In this document: positions 9,351-17,139 of the stretch, piece after piece
Numbering within the stretch: position 1 is the first letter of the stretch
Layout of the letters: each line of letters begins with the position of its first letter
Assembly (NCBI GenBank): GCA_945861435.1
Contig: CAMAUX010000012.1
Location: forward strand, 50,018-114,017
DNA: 64,000 bases
Direction: 5' to 3'
DNA from: Chthoniobacter flavus
GTDB taxonomy: Bacteria > Verrucomicrobiota > Verrucomicrobiia > Chthoniobacterales > Chthoniobacteraceae
Position numbers and translations under genes: made by a program
Notes under the pieces: generated by a model
Databases searched by the model: none
Seen by the model: the letters and a program-made list of their open reading frames with translations, nothing else
What the model was told of the DNA's origin: nothing

Positions 9351-11000
9351 TCAGAACTCCGCCCAAACACGGAACGTGAAAAGCATGTCCCCGCGCTCCG
9401 TCGTCCCCACCCGCCGCAGCGGGAACCCCGCGTCCAGCGAGCCGTAGGAGTGCTCGAAAATCTGCAGCCGGCTCCCCGCCCCCACGCTCGCCATCTCGAT
9501 CACCGACGCCTGGTCCGGAAGCGCGTCGTTGATCCCAAGCACGCCCCCTTCCGCAAAAACATACACCCGCCAATCCTGCACCGGCTTCAACCCCGCGAGA
9601 CGCCCGAGCGACGGACTCCGCAGCTCAAGCGAACCCACCAACGCATTATCCCCCAGCGCCGCCGATTCCAGATACCCGCGCACCGTCCCCAAGCCACCCG
9701 CGCTGAACTGCTCGTTGTCCAGAAGCGCGCTCTGCGTCGCCTGCCCCTGCAACTTCATCTGCCCCTGAAAACCCGCAGGCAGATCCCGCGTGTGGGAAAG
9801 CTCCGCTCGCGCGTAAAAGTAATCCCCATCAGCCTTGTAACGCTTCACCGCAAACTCCTCCGACGCACTCCCCGTCCCGCGGAAATGCATGTGCACACCG
9901 GCGCTCAACTCTGTGGTGGACGCCGCACTTGACCACGTCGCGTTATAGACCGCACTCAGCGGCCAGTAGGTCACCGGCGTCACATCGCTGAAATCCCCAA
10001 TCGTAAGCGCCTGCAGGAAGTGCTTGTAGTCCAGCCCGAGACTCACCGAGTGGTAAAACCCCTCGGCCCCGGGCAGCGTCATCATCAACCGCGCACCCCA
10101 CACGTCCCCACGCCCCGCCACCGCCGCCCCGCCCAAAGTCGACACATTGCTGTCCTGCTTCACCCCCTGCAGCATCAGACTCAGCCAGCTCGCCTCCGGA
10201 AACCGGGCCAGATAAAAACCCGAGATCACCTTCGCATCCTCAGGCCGCTGCGGCGCATACTGGAGGTTCAACCCCAGCCCGTGCCCCTTCTGCCAGAGGT
10301 TCTGGTAACTCACCGAGGTGTTGAGCCGCAGATCCGTCGTCCCGCTGCTGTGCCGGTTGTTCAACTCCACGCTCCCGTGCAACGGCAGCTTGTCTTCCAC
10401 GCTCAACTCCACATCCACCGTCCCCGCCTCCCGCCCCGCACGCAGCGAGGGCGTCACCCGCATGTCCGGATGCTGGTTCAGCGCTAGAATCTCCGGAGAC
10501 ACCCGGTTGAAATCCACCACCGCCCCAGCGGCCAGCGACGGCGCCCGCCTCCGGATCTCCTCCAGCGAGAAATACCGCGAACCTTTCACCCGCATCTGCC
10601 CCACCCGATTTTCGATCACCTGCAAAACAAACACCCCGCGCCGGCCGCTCTGCTCGGGCAACTGCACCCCCACGGCCTGATATCCCTTCGCCCGAAACGC
10701 CCCCTCCAGCGCCGCCCGCGCCCCCTCCACATCCTCCACACTGCGCCCCGGCCCGAGAAAGGGATACACAGCCTCGCCGATCTCCTGCTCACTCAGAAGC
10801 TTCGAGCCGGTGACGCGGAATTCACGGATCGAGAACCGCGGCGCGTCCGCCTCCCCCTGCGCTCGAAGCAACCCTCCACCCAAAACCATCCACCCGCTCA
10901 AGAGGACCCTCCCGAGACGCAGGCAGCCGCTTGCGCCGAGCCATGCTCGGTGGGCGAGTTGCTGCCTGTGGTTCTTCATCATGGGCGATGTTCTGCGCAT
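9351..11000 (-). CDS. TpsB outer-membrane transporter (ShlB/FhaC/HecB family)
   Basis: A 549-residue Omp85-superfamily transporter that would export TpsA. Order of parts: basic N-terminus and signal sequence (to about residue 48), POTRA domain about 56-130 (FSIREFRVTGSKLLSEQEI), second POTRA about 132-203, then a 16-strand-type barrel to the end. The conserved lid-loop motif VRGY is at 440-443 in GLGTVRGYLESAALGDNAL, a hallmark of the family. The chain ends in Phe. Two nearby ATGs (11000 and 10979) are both possible starts; the longer is given. It is the first gene of the leftward operon and its promoter region holds two Pho-box-like repeats 83-142 bases upstream. Cognate substrate: the TpsA encoded six genes downstream, an unusual separation for a TPS pair. 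Confidence 0.93.
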   Translation of the reverse strand: MRRTSPMMKNHRQQLAHRAWLGASGCLRLGRVLLSGWMVLGGGLLRAQGEADAPRFSIREFRVTGSKLLSEQEIGEAVYPFLGPGRSVEDVEGARAALEGAFRAKGYQAVGVQLPEQSGRRGVFVLQVIENRVGQMRVKGSRYFSLEEIRRRAPSLAAGAVVDFNRVSPEILALNQHPDMRVTPSLRAGREAGTVDVELSVEDKLPLHGSVELNNRHSSGTTDLRLNTSVSYQNLWQKGHGLGLNLQYAPQRPEDAKVISGFYLARFPEASWLSLMLQGVKQDSNVSTLGGAAVAGRGDVWGARLMMTLPGAEGFYHSVSLGLDYKHFLQALTIGDFSDVTPVTYWPLSAVYNATWSSAASTTELSAGVHMHFRGTGSASEEFAVKRYKADGDYFYARAELSHTRDLPAGFQGQMKLQGQATQSALLDNEQFSAGGLGTVRGYLESAALGDNALVGSLELRSPSLGRLAGLKPVQDWRVYVFAEGGVLGINDALPDQASVIEMASVGAGSRLQIFEHSYGSLDAGFPLRRVGTTERGDMLFTFRVWAEF

Positions 11001-11082
11001 GGGAAACCAGCCCGGCCACTAAGCCACAACCAGCCCCATCCCCGAACTAACCGCGCCCCCTAAACCCAGCCACCCTTTTACT

Positions 11083-11098
11083 GTGACATTCCCGTGAA
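11083..11098 (-). promoter_or_regulatory. Pho-box-like repeat proximal to tpsB
   Basis: Read leftward, the site is TTCAC and GTCAC separated by an exact 11-bp repeat distance, the geometry of PhoB boxes. One half-site has a mismatch to GTCAC. It lies about 83 bases upstream of the tpsB start. No convincing -10 follows, so it may be an auxiliary site. Confidence 0.45.
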
Positions 11099-11112
11099 CG
11101 GCAGATGACGGA

Positions 11113-11142
11113 AATAAGGCGGGATTGTGACTTTCCTGTGTC
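11113..11142 (-). promoter_or_regulatory. Pho box with -10 element for the TPS/Ton operon
   Basis: On the minus strand GACAC (11142-11138) and GTCAC (11131-11127) are spaced 11 bp. Nine to ten bases beyond the second half-site is CTTATT (11118-11113), a good position for a -10 in a PhoB-activated promoter. There is no -35 hexamer, as expected for such promoters. This is the best candidate promoter of the seven-gene operon. Confidence 0.55.
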
Positions 11143-11232
11143 GCCCGCGGAACCCTGCATTCATCAGCATCCCCGGCCTGCCGCACACACGGACCCCCTC
11201 TTTGCCTTCGCGCCTGAAACCGTCGCGCCAGC

Positions 11233-11269
11233 GTCACCTGCTGGTCACCGAAATGTGACGGTACATTAT
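11233..11269 (+). promoter_or_regulatory. Pho box and -10 element for the pstS-like gene
   Basis: GTCAC occurs at 11233-11237 and again at 11244-11248, an exact 11-bp direct repeat. A TACATTAT stretch (11262-11269), a possible -10, follows 13 bases later. GTCAC at 11244 also forms an inverted repeat with GTGAC at 11255-11259, which could be a further contact or chance. The site is about 95 bases upstream of the pstS-like start. Confidence 0.55.
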
Positions 11270-11364
11270 TTGCCTCCACGCGGCGTGCACCCCTAGCCTC
11301 CGCCCAGCCGCCACAGGGTACACACCCATCGGCAGCTGCCAAACCAACACATCCAACCAAAAAG

Positions 11365-12660
11365 ATGAAAGCCAACCAATTCATTCTCACCGGGCTCATC
11401 GCCCTCGGCTCCCTAGTCGCTCACAGCGCACAGGCCGTCACCTCGGATCTCGTCCTCCGTATCACGGGTTCCACCGCCTTCCGCTCACAGACTCACAGCG
11501 GAATCATCGCTGCTTATGGTGGTTCCCAAGCGAGTGGTGGAATCACCTCCTACGCCTACGTAGGCACCAGCGCCTCCGGCGCTTCCCAAGCCATCTACTA
11601 CGGCACGATCAGCGGCAAACTGGTCATCATCAAAACTTCCTGGTCCGGGTCCGAGGCAGGCGTGCGCACCGTCGCCGCCAACAGCAGCTCCGCTTCCGCG
11701 AACTTCCTCGCCGACACCATCCTCGATAACACCGGATCGGGTGTCGCCGCTCTCCAGACTGGTACCGCCTCCGTCACCGCCGGCACCACCGCCGAAATCC
11801 CCGACGTCGCAATGGCCGACAACTACCAGAGCTCTTCCGCGTTCTTTGGTTCCTACGGTGGAGTCACCTACCCAACCCTAACGGAAGTGACCCTCACCCC
11901 CAGTGGTGACCCTGTGGGCATCGTCGCCTTCCAGTTCGTCACAAGCGCAGCCTCCCCGATCACCGATATCACCACCGACCTCGCAAAGTCTCTCTTCAGC
12001 ACCGGCGCCCTTCCGTTGTCCTTCTTCACCGGTGACTCCACCAGCACCGGCTACGTCTTCGCCACCGGCCGCGATCCGGATTCGGGCACCCGCTTGGATA
12101 CCCTGGCCGTGATCGGCCTCGGCGCGCAGAGCGCCGTCAAGCAGTACCAGCCCTCGACTTCCGCTACCGGCGGGCAGGTCGCCGCAGCCGGCGGAAGCAT
12201 CGCCTTCAACATCCCCGCACCGGCCGGCACGGTGAACGGCATTTCGGTGGCTCTCTACAACAACGGCTACAACAGCGGCGGTAACCTTGGCAAAGCCCTT
12301 GCCAACGCCACCACAGCCATGGTGACCAAAGACTTCCCCACCACCGGCACCGACACCACCGGGGGATACTACGTCGGCTACATGAGCACCGGCGACGCCT
12401 CAACAGCAGCAGGATTATCACCCGCCGCCATCCGCCTCACCTTCAACGGCGTCCCTTATACCGTAGCCAACGTGCTCACGGGTAAGTACCCGTTCTGGTC
12501 CTACGAGCACATGTACATCCGCTCCAGCATGAGCGTTACCGGCCAGGCCGTGGCACAAACCATCGCTAACGGCATCAACAGCGCCGTCACCAGCGGCCTC
12601 ACACCCTCCGCCATGCTCGTGAAACGGTCCACCGACGGCGCACGCATCCTCACGAAGTAA
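11365..12660 (+). CDS. PstS-like secreted substrate-binding protein
   Basis: A 431-residue exported protein with a clear signal peptide (residues 1-24, cleaved at AQA-VTS). Three segments resemble the PstS/PBP-like-2 family of phosphate-binding proteins: ITGSTAFRSQ at 33-42, corresponding to the PstS phosphate loop 'GS(T)'; GRDPDSGTR at 235-243, like the RxDGSGT loop; and YPFWSYEHMYI at 375-385, like the conserved YP-x-x-x-Y block near the C-terminus. It lacks a lipobox and is not followed by pstCAB, so it may act outside a classical ABC importer. It is divergent from the TPS/Ton operon, shares a promoter region bearing Pho boxes, and is followed by a strong terminator, so it is monocistronic. 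Binding of phosphate itself is inferred, not shown. Confidence 0.72.
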   Translation: MKANQFILTGLIALGSLVAHSAQAVTSDLVLRITGSTAFRSQTHSGIIAAYGGSQASGGITSYAYVGTSASGASQAIYYGTISGKLVIIKTSWSGSEAGVRTVAANSSSASANFLADTILDNTGSGVAALQTGTASVTAGTTAEIPDVAMADNYQSSSAFFGSYGGVTYPTLTEVTLTPSGDPVGIVAFQFVTSAASPITDITTDLAKSLFSTGALPLSFFTGDSTSTGYVFATGRDPDSGTRLDTLAVIGLGAQSAVKQYQPSTSATGGQVAAAGGSIAFNIPAPAGTVNGISVALYNNGYNSGGNLGKALANATTAMVTKDFPTTGTDTTGGYYVGYMSTGDASTAAGLSPAAIRLTFNGVPYTVANVLTGKYPFWSYEHMYIRSSMSVTGQAVAQTIANGINSAVTSGLTPSAMLVKRSTDGARILTK

Positions 12661-12681
12661 CACTCGGATCTCTTCCATCCC

Positions 12682-12716
12682 AAAGCCGGTGCGGGTTTAC
12701 CCCGCACCGGCTTTTT
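12682..12716 (+). terminator. Rho-independent terminator after the pstS-like gene
   Basis: A perfect 14-bp stem (AAAGCCGGTGCGGG at 12682-12695 pairing with 12701-12714), a five-base loop and a following T-run, 22 bases after the stop codon. Confidence 0.92.
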
Positions 12717-12904
12717 CTTTTCCCCCAGATCGCCGCCTAGCGTCCTCTCCCCCGCAATCCACACCCCTCACACGACACCATCCCCACCCTCCATCTCCCC
12801 GCAACAAATCCGTATCAACGGCATGGAACCCGCCCCAGTTGATGGGGCTGTGTCGCGCACCCGGCCCCGAGCCTCAGCGCCCAAGAGCATCACGCATCTG
12901 ACCA

Positions 12905-13200
12905 CCGCTCTTCGATTCCCGCCGCTCCGGAGTCATCACCGAACGGGCTGCCTCCAAACTTCCCAACCTCGGCCGCGCCCTCAAACGAGCACACAACCTC
13001 CCCTCATTGAGAACCTGCTTTTCGGGTGGTGCGAGCGCCTCGGCAAGGCCACGCCTGTGGCCCGGGTCGGCCCCGTTCTCTATGTCACCGGCCTCGTGGT
13101 CGGTGCGTAGGGCCCCAATCTTTCCCTCAGCGATGTCTGCCTCATCCGCTCCGCTCGCATTCCGGAGCCGATCCCGGCAGAGGTCGTGAGCTTTCCCACC
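12905..13200 (+). pseudogene. Remnant of a fliH-fliI (type III secretion/flagellar ATPase) junction
   Basis: Two decayed pieces in adjacent frames. From about 12998 to 13200 the frame reads ATPVARVGPVLYVTGLVVGA, a TAG stop (13108-13110), then GPNLSLSDVCLIR and PAEVVSF. This follows the N-terminal domain of FliI/SctN ATPases (vGrV-x-VtGLVvea-GP-x-x-x-GdxC-xI ... EVVGF). Just upstream, at 12905-12991 in another frame, RSGVITERAASKLPNLGRALKRA resembles the C-terminal helix region of FliH/SctL. The order fliH-fliI is the conserved one. The Walker A ATPase core is absent; the similarity stops where the aqp gene begins. The in-frame stop and truncation indicate a dead fragment. The FliI part is more convincing than the FliH part. 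Confidence 0.5.
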
Positions 13201-13210
13201 AGTCCCGCAT

Positions 13211-13867
13211 TCACTTCTGACAACACCCATCGCCCCGAACCGCTGAGCATGCCGGCACCGCAAGCAACACGCCCAGCACAGGCCCGGCCACATACACCCA
13301 GAGCGATTCCATCTGCCACCCCACCAACGCCGGCGCCAGCGATCGCGCGGGATTCATCGACGCACCACACACCGGCCCGGCGAACATCGCCTCCAGTGCA
13401 ATCACCGCTCCAATCGCCACGCCCGCCGTCACCCCCTTCTCCTTCGCACCGGTCGACACGCTCAGGATCACGAGCATCAGCACGAACGTGAGGATGGTCT
13501 CAAACACCACACTCTGCACCGCACCGCCCGATGGCAGTGTACCTCCCAACGTCGTCGCAGCCGGAAACAGGAACCGCAGCGTCCCACTCGCAGCGCAAGC
13601 CCCCAGCACCTGCGCCGCCAGATAGCCGCCCACTTGTCCCCAAGGAAATCTCCCCGCCACCGCAAAGCCCAGCGTCACCGCGGGATTGAGGTGCGCACCG
13701 CTCACATCCCCAAACGTGTAGATCATCGCCAGCACCACCAACCCGAACGTCAGCGCCACCCCAGAATGCCCGATCGCCCCTCCGGATACCTGATCCACCA
13801 CAATGGCACCGGTGCCCGCAAACAGCAGCGTGAAGGTTCCCAAAAACTCGGCAATGAGCGTTCTCAT
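13211..13867 (-). CDS. MIP-family aquaglyceroporin, probably an AqpS-type arsenic channel
   Basis: A 218-residue major intrinsic protein with six predicted helices and two NPA boxes: HLNPAVT (Asn61) and SMNPARS (Asn172), the second followed by the selectivity-filter Arg. The start at MRTLIAEFLG is preferred over an upstream ATG because the family begins at this point. The gene is 78 bases downstream of an ArsR repressor with a metalloid-binding motif, on the same strand. This arrangement is known from Sinorhizobium, where AqpS lets arsenite flow out of the cell. No arsenate reductase or Acr3/ArsB gene is nearby. A cysteine-containing tail (GDGCCQK) is unusual. Channel identity is secure; the arsenite role is inferred from context. 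Confidence 0.88.
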   Translation of the reverse strand: MRTLIAEFLGTFTLLFAGTGAIVVDQVSGGAIGHSGVALTFGLVVLAMIYTFGDVSGAHLNPAVTLGFAVAGRFPWGQVGGYLAAQVLGACAASGTLRFLFPAATTLGGTLPSGGAVQSVVFETILTFVLMLVILSVSTGAKEKGVTAGVAIGAVIALEAMFAGPVCGASMNPARSLAPALVGWQMESLWVYVAGPVLGVLLAVPACSAVRGDGCCQK

Positions 13868-13945
13868 AAGAGGTAAGAAAGTGAACGGTGAAAATGAATG
13901 GCGCTGACTGGCAGATGGTAAAATCAAGCGGATGCGTCAGCAGCG

Positions 13946-14347
13946 TCAGCTCACGCGCCCACGGGCACCGCGTTGATTATTCCTACGCACAGAAAATCCC
14001 ACAGCGCACACCCCTTTGCGGCGAAGACTCACCCGCGCCTTCCGCCGGCGCGCATCCTCTCGCAGCACCGCATCCCGGCGGACCTCCGCCAGATGCTCCG
14101 CAAAAAACGCCCTGCTCAAGCGGGCGAACGCCGCGCTCAACCCGTAGTACACCCAGCGCCCCTGCTGGCGCACCTCCACAAGCCCCCCAAGCCGCAGCCA
14201 CCGCAGGTGCGTGGAAAGCGTCGACTGCACCACCCCCAGAACATCGCACAGCTCGCACACACACAACTCCCCACCCAGCAACGCGCGCACGATGCGGACC
14301 CGAGTCGGGTCGCTGAGAGCCTTGGCTGAGAGAAGAAGGGCACGCAT
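13946..14347 (-). CDS. arsR: ArsR-family metalloid-responsive repressor
   Basis: A 133-residue winged-helix repressor. ELCVCELC at 27-34 holds three cysteines (29, 31, 34) in the same arrangement as the As(III)/Sb(III) site of E. coli ArsR. The recognition region QSTLSTHLRWLRLGGLVEVR and the wing QGRWVYYGLS follow. I took the ATG giving MRALLLSAKALSDPTRVRIV, which matches the family start; a longer frame would run through the operator. The last 30 residues (Arg-rich, RRKARVSLRRKGVC...) are an unusual extension. The gene leads a two-gene unit with the aquaglyceroporin. An inverted repeat ends six bases upstream of the start, which suggests autorepression relieved by arsenite or antimonite. Confidence 0.88.
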   Translation of the reverse strand: MRALLLSAKALSDPTRVRIVRALLGGELCVCELCDVLGVVQSTLSTHLRWLRLGGLVEVRQQGRWVYYGLSAAFARLSRAFFAEHLAEVRRDAVLREDARRRKARVSLRRKGVCAVGFSVRRNNQRGARGRVS

Positions 14348-14352
14348 CGTCG

Positions 14353-14370
14353 TATCGGTACTCCCCGATA
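14353..14370 (-). promoter_or_regulatory. Probable ArsR operator
   Basis: A perfect 6-bp inverted repeat, TATCGG-6-CCGATA, lies just upstream of the arsR start, overlapping the only GGGGAG-like ribosome-binding sequence. A bound repressor here would block the arsR-aqp transcript. Confidence 0.5.
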
Positions 14371-14413
14371 TATCCGCACACACGTTCCCAGCCAAGCCCT
14401 TTGCCCACCTGAG

Positions 14414-14447
14414 AAAAAACCCCGCACTCTTTCCAGAGACGCGGGGT
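14414..14447 (-). terminator. Rho-independent terminator of the Spy-like gene
   Basis: On the minus strand ACCCCGC and GCGGGGT form a 7-bp stem (14447-14441 with 14425-14419), followed by six T. It lies 54 bases downstream of the stop at 14501 and ends about 65 bases before the arsR start, insulating the two units. Confidence 0.82.
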
Positions 14448-14500
14448 CCTTCTTTCACAAGGGAGCAGAACCATGCCCTCCCTGCCTTGGATCCTCCGAA

Positions 14501-15052
14501 CTACTTCGCCGCACCCTTCGCCGCACCGCCGCCACCGCCCGCAGCCCCTTTTGGCGCCCCTTTGGGTCCGCCTTTGGGTCCACCCTTCGCCCCCTCCGGT
14601 CCACCGGGGCCTCCGGGGCCACGCTCCTTGCGCACCTCCTCGAATTTCGCCTTCTGCTCCGGAGTGAGAATCGCGTCCATCTCCCCCTTCTGAGCCTGCA
14701 TCAGTTCCATCATCTTCTTCTTCTTCTCGTCCTCCGTCAGGTTCTCACGCCCCTTGCCCATCAACTCTCGCATCTGCGGCGCATTCTTCTCCACCACCGC
14801 ATGCAACTTCTCCTTCTGCTCCGCGCTGAGCCCGAGCTTCTCGGCCATCATCTTCATCCGTTCCTCCGGATTACCAGGGCCTCCACCCGGCCCCTTGCCC
14901 TGCGGCCCCTTGCCCTGCGGCTTCTGGCCCGCCGCGCTCTCGGAGCCCGCCTTGCCCTGCGGCCCGCCTTTGGGGCACTTCTTATCTTCAGCCTGCGCTG
15001 CCAACGCCAGCCCAAGGGCGGCACATAATGTAAGAGGGAACAGCTTAGTCAT
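14501..15052 (-). CDS. Spy/CpxP-like periplasmic protein with low-complexity flanks
   Basis: A 183-residue exported protein. The signal peptide ends at LAAQA-EDK. The core, residues about 60-145, is helical and highly charged. It carries two LTxxQ-like motifs, LGLSAEQKEKL and ILTPEQKAKFEEV, typical of Spy/CpxP-family periplasmic chaperones or sensors. Both flanks are low-complexity Gly/Lys/Pro/Gln sequence (QGKGPQGKGPGGG; GGPKGGPKGAPKG). Proteins with this plan are common in Verrucomicrobiota and Planctomycetota. It is monocistronic, ends at a clear terminator, and is divergent from the TIM-barrel gene at 15180. Function is unproven. Confidence 0.78.
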   Translation of the reverse strand: MTKLFPLTLCAALGLALAAQAEDKKCPKGGPQGKAGSESAAGQKPQGKGPQGKGPGGGPGNPEERMKMMAEKLGLSAEQKEKLHAVVEKNAPQMRELMGKGRENLTEDEKKKKMMELMQAQKGEMDAILTPEQKAKFEEVRKERGPGGPGGPEGAKGGPKGGPKGAPKGAAGGGGGAAKGAAK

Positions 15053-15179
15053 AAATCATTAGAACACCGGAACGCCCCACAGGTTACAGGCAATTTTGCC
15101 AACGCCCCCCGCACTAGATACCCGCACCGCCTCTGCTATTGAATTCACGCCGCTCATAAAGATTACTACCCCCACCCCC

Positions 15180-16103
15180 ATGAACTCCCGCCGCAACTTC
15201 CTCCGCACCACCGCCCTCGGAACAGCCGCCGCCACGCTGCTTCCCCGAGCCCTCTCCGCCGCTCCCGCCGCCAAGGCCGGTGCTGGCGCCACCGAATTCG
15301 CCCTCTTCACCAAGCACTTCATCGGTCTCCCACCAGAGGAACTCGCCACCACGCTGGCTCGCTGCGGCGTCACCGCCGTCGAACTTCCCGTGCGCCCGAA
15401 GAGCACCCATGTCGAGCCCGAGCGCGTTGCCGAAGACCTCCCCAAGCTTGCCGCCACGCTTCAAAAACAAGGCATCTCCATCTCCCTTCTCACCACCGGC
15501 ATCAACGAGGTGAGCAAGGCGCAGCACACCGAGACCATCCTGCGCACCGCCAAGGCTCTCGGCATCACCCGCTACCGCATGAACTGGTTCCCCTACGACT
15601 TCTCCAAGCCGCTGTGGAGCCAGCTCGACGAACTCAAACCCCGCCTGCGCGACCTCGTCCAGCTCAGCCGCGAGATCGGCGTGCTCCCCTGCTACCAGAA
15701 CCATTCCGGCAGCAAAAACATCGGCGCCCCCATCTGGGACATGGATTACCTCATGCGCGACCACCGCCCGGACGAGCTCGCATGGTGCTTCGACATCATG
15801 CACGCCACCATCGAGGGCCAGCTCTCCTGGCCCATCGAGGTCCAACTCGCCCGCCCTCACATCGCAGTCGCCTATTTCAAAAACATCCGCTGGACCCCAT
15901 CGGGCCACGAATCCGCTCCACTCGGCGAAGGCGTCGTCAACAAGGGCTACGTCGACCTCCTCCGCAAACTGGGCTGGAGCGGCCCCGCCTCACTTCACAT
16001 CGAATACCTGAAGGGGAAGCCTGGCGACCCCGGCTACCTCGACACCGCAATCGCCGCCACCCAGCGCGATCTCGCCGTCCTCAAATCCTGGTGGCAGGCC
16101 TGA
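15180..16103 (+). CDS. Tat-exported sugar phosphate isomerase/epimerase-like TIM barrel
   Basis: A 307-residue protein of the xylose isomerase-like TIM-barrel/AP endonuclease 2 superfamily. The start MNSRRNFLRTTALG gives a twin-arginine signal (SRRNFLR) with hydrophobic stretch to ALSAAPA. The frame opens upstream but has no better start. Barrel landmarks include GVTAVELPVRPKS, ISLLTTGINEV, CYQNHSG, WCFDIMHATIEG, VAYFKNIRW and LHIEYLKG. The acidic/His residues in DIMHA and HIEYL fit a metal site. Close relatives in Verrucomicrobiota and Planctomycetota are annotated only as sugar phosphate isomerases/epimerases, and substrates are unknown. Tat export implies periplasmic action with a prebound cofactor. 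It is followed convergently by the phosphoesterase gene. Confidence 0.82.
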   Translation: MNSRRNFLRTTALGTAAATLLPRALSAAPAAKAGAGATEFALFTKHFIGLPPEELATTLARCGVTAVELPVRPKSTHVEPERVAEDLPKLAATLQKQGISISLLTTGINEVSKAQHTETILRTAKALGITRYRMNWFPYDFSKPLWSQLDELKPRLRDLVQLSREIGVLPCYQNHSGSKNIGAPIWDMDYLMRDHRPDELAWCFDIMHATIEGQLSWPIEVQLARPHIAVAYFKNIRWTPSGHESAPLGEGVVNKGYVDLLRKLGWSGPASLHIEYLKGKPGDPGYLDTAIAATQRDLAVLKSWWQA

Positions 16104-16146
16104 CCCCACCCGCCGCCCCGCCAAAGCCCGCCCCAACCGCCCTCCC

Positions 16147-17064
16147 TCAGCTGCGCCAACGCAGCCGTTGCTTCTCCCCGTTCTGACGGTGGGCCTTCGC
16201 CAGCGTGTGCAGCTCCAGTGACAACCCGTCCGCCTGCACCACCGCCTCCACCCATCCATTGGGGCGCCCGTCCGTGAACACATACGCAGTCGGCGGAAGG
16301 TTCACGAGATGGATCCCGCTCCCATGCCGCCCGATCTCCCACCGGTGGCTGTGACCAAAGATATACGCCTTCACCTGACGCCTCGGCGCCAGCACCGCAA
16401 AAAACTCCTTCGTGTCTTCCAGCGGATACTTGCTCATCCCGTCCTCCGGATTGTGATGACCGTACACAATCACCGGACGATCCGCGTTCTCATCCAGTAG
16501 CCGTGCAATGAGCTCCAACTGTTCCCGCCCCATCCGCCCCGCGCCCATCGGCTGCGTGGAGGAATCCACCAGCAGCCAGTGCGCGCGCTCCCCACGGACC
16601 AGCGCCACCTCGCGGTCCGCCATGAGACTCGGCCGCAACCGCGCCTCCCCCACCACTTCGCGGAAGTTCTCGCGCGCATCGTGATTGCCCATTGTCAGAT
16701 GCACCGGCATCCCTGCCGCGCGCAGCGGCTCCAGCAACTCGGTGAACACCACGTAATCCCCTTTCTGCCCATCGCGGAACGCGCAGTCCCCGTTCACAAG
16801 CACCGCTCCGGCCCGCTCCGAACGCGCAATCACATCGCGCACCACCGCCTCCAAGTTGGCCGCCATGTTCGTGTCCCTCGCCGTCTCCGACCGATCCGCG
16901 GCGATGTGTGTGTCCGAGAGCAGCGCAAACCGATGCGGGTCCGCCTGGGCGCTCGCGGCGTGGAGCCCCCGAACCGCCAAGGGCCCGAGACAGGAGGCGG
17001 CAGCAGCAGCAAACGATCCGCGAAGAAACCCGCGGCGCGACAAGGGGGGGAGCGTGAAGGGCAT
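16147..17064 (-). CDS. Tat-exported calcineurin-like metallophosphoesterase
   Basis: A 305-residue phosphoesterase. The N-terminus has a twin-arginine signal (LSRRGFLRG) and an Ala-rich stretch ending near ASAQA. All metal-binding motifs of the calcineurin-like fold are present in order: LLSDTHI, VNGDCAF (GD), MGNHDA (GNHD), VYGHHN and FGHSHRWE. Length and motif order resemble cyclic-nucleotide/3',5'-phosphodiesterase-type members, but the substrate cannot be told from sequence. It stands alone on the minus strand, convergent with the TIM-barrel gene and about 75 bases upstream of the ABC permease stop. No Pho box was found at its start. Confidence 0.9.
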   Translation of the reverse strand: MPFTLPPLSRRGFLRGSFAAAAASCLGPLAVRGLHAASAQADPHRFALLSDTHIAADRSETARDTNMAANLEAVVRDVIARSERAGAVLVNGDCAFRDGQKGDYVVFTELLEPLRAAGMPVHLTMGNHDARENFREVVGEARLRPSLMADREVALVRGERAHWLLVDSSTQPMGAGRMGREQLELIARLLDENADRPVIVYGHHNPEDGMSKYPLEDTKEFFAVLAPRRQVKAYIFGHSHRWEIGRHGSGIHLVNLPPTAYVFTDGRPNGWVEAVVQADGLSLELHTLAKAHRQNGEKQRLRWRS

Positions 17065-17139
17065 GACGTCTGAGAGGATCCTAACTCCATCACCCGCCCG
17101 CCGGCGAATCCTTAGCGCAGCACCGCGCTTGCCTCTCCC

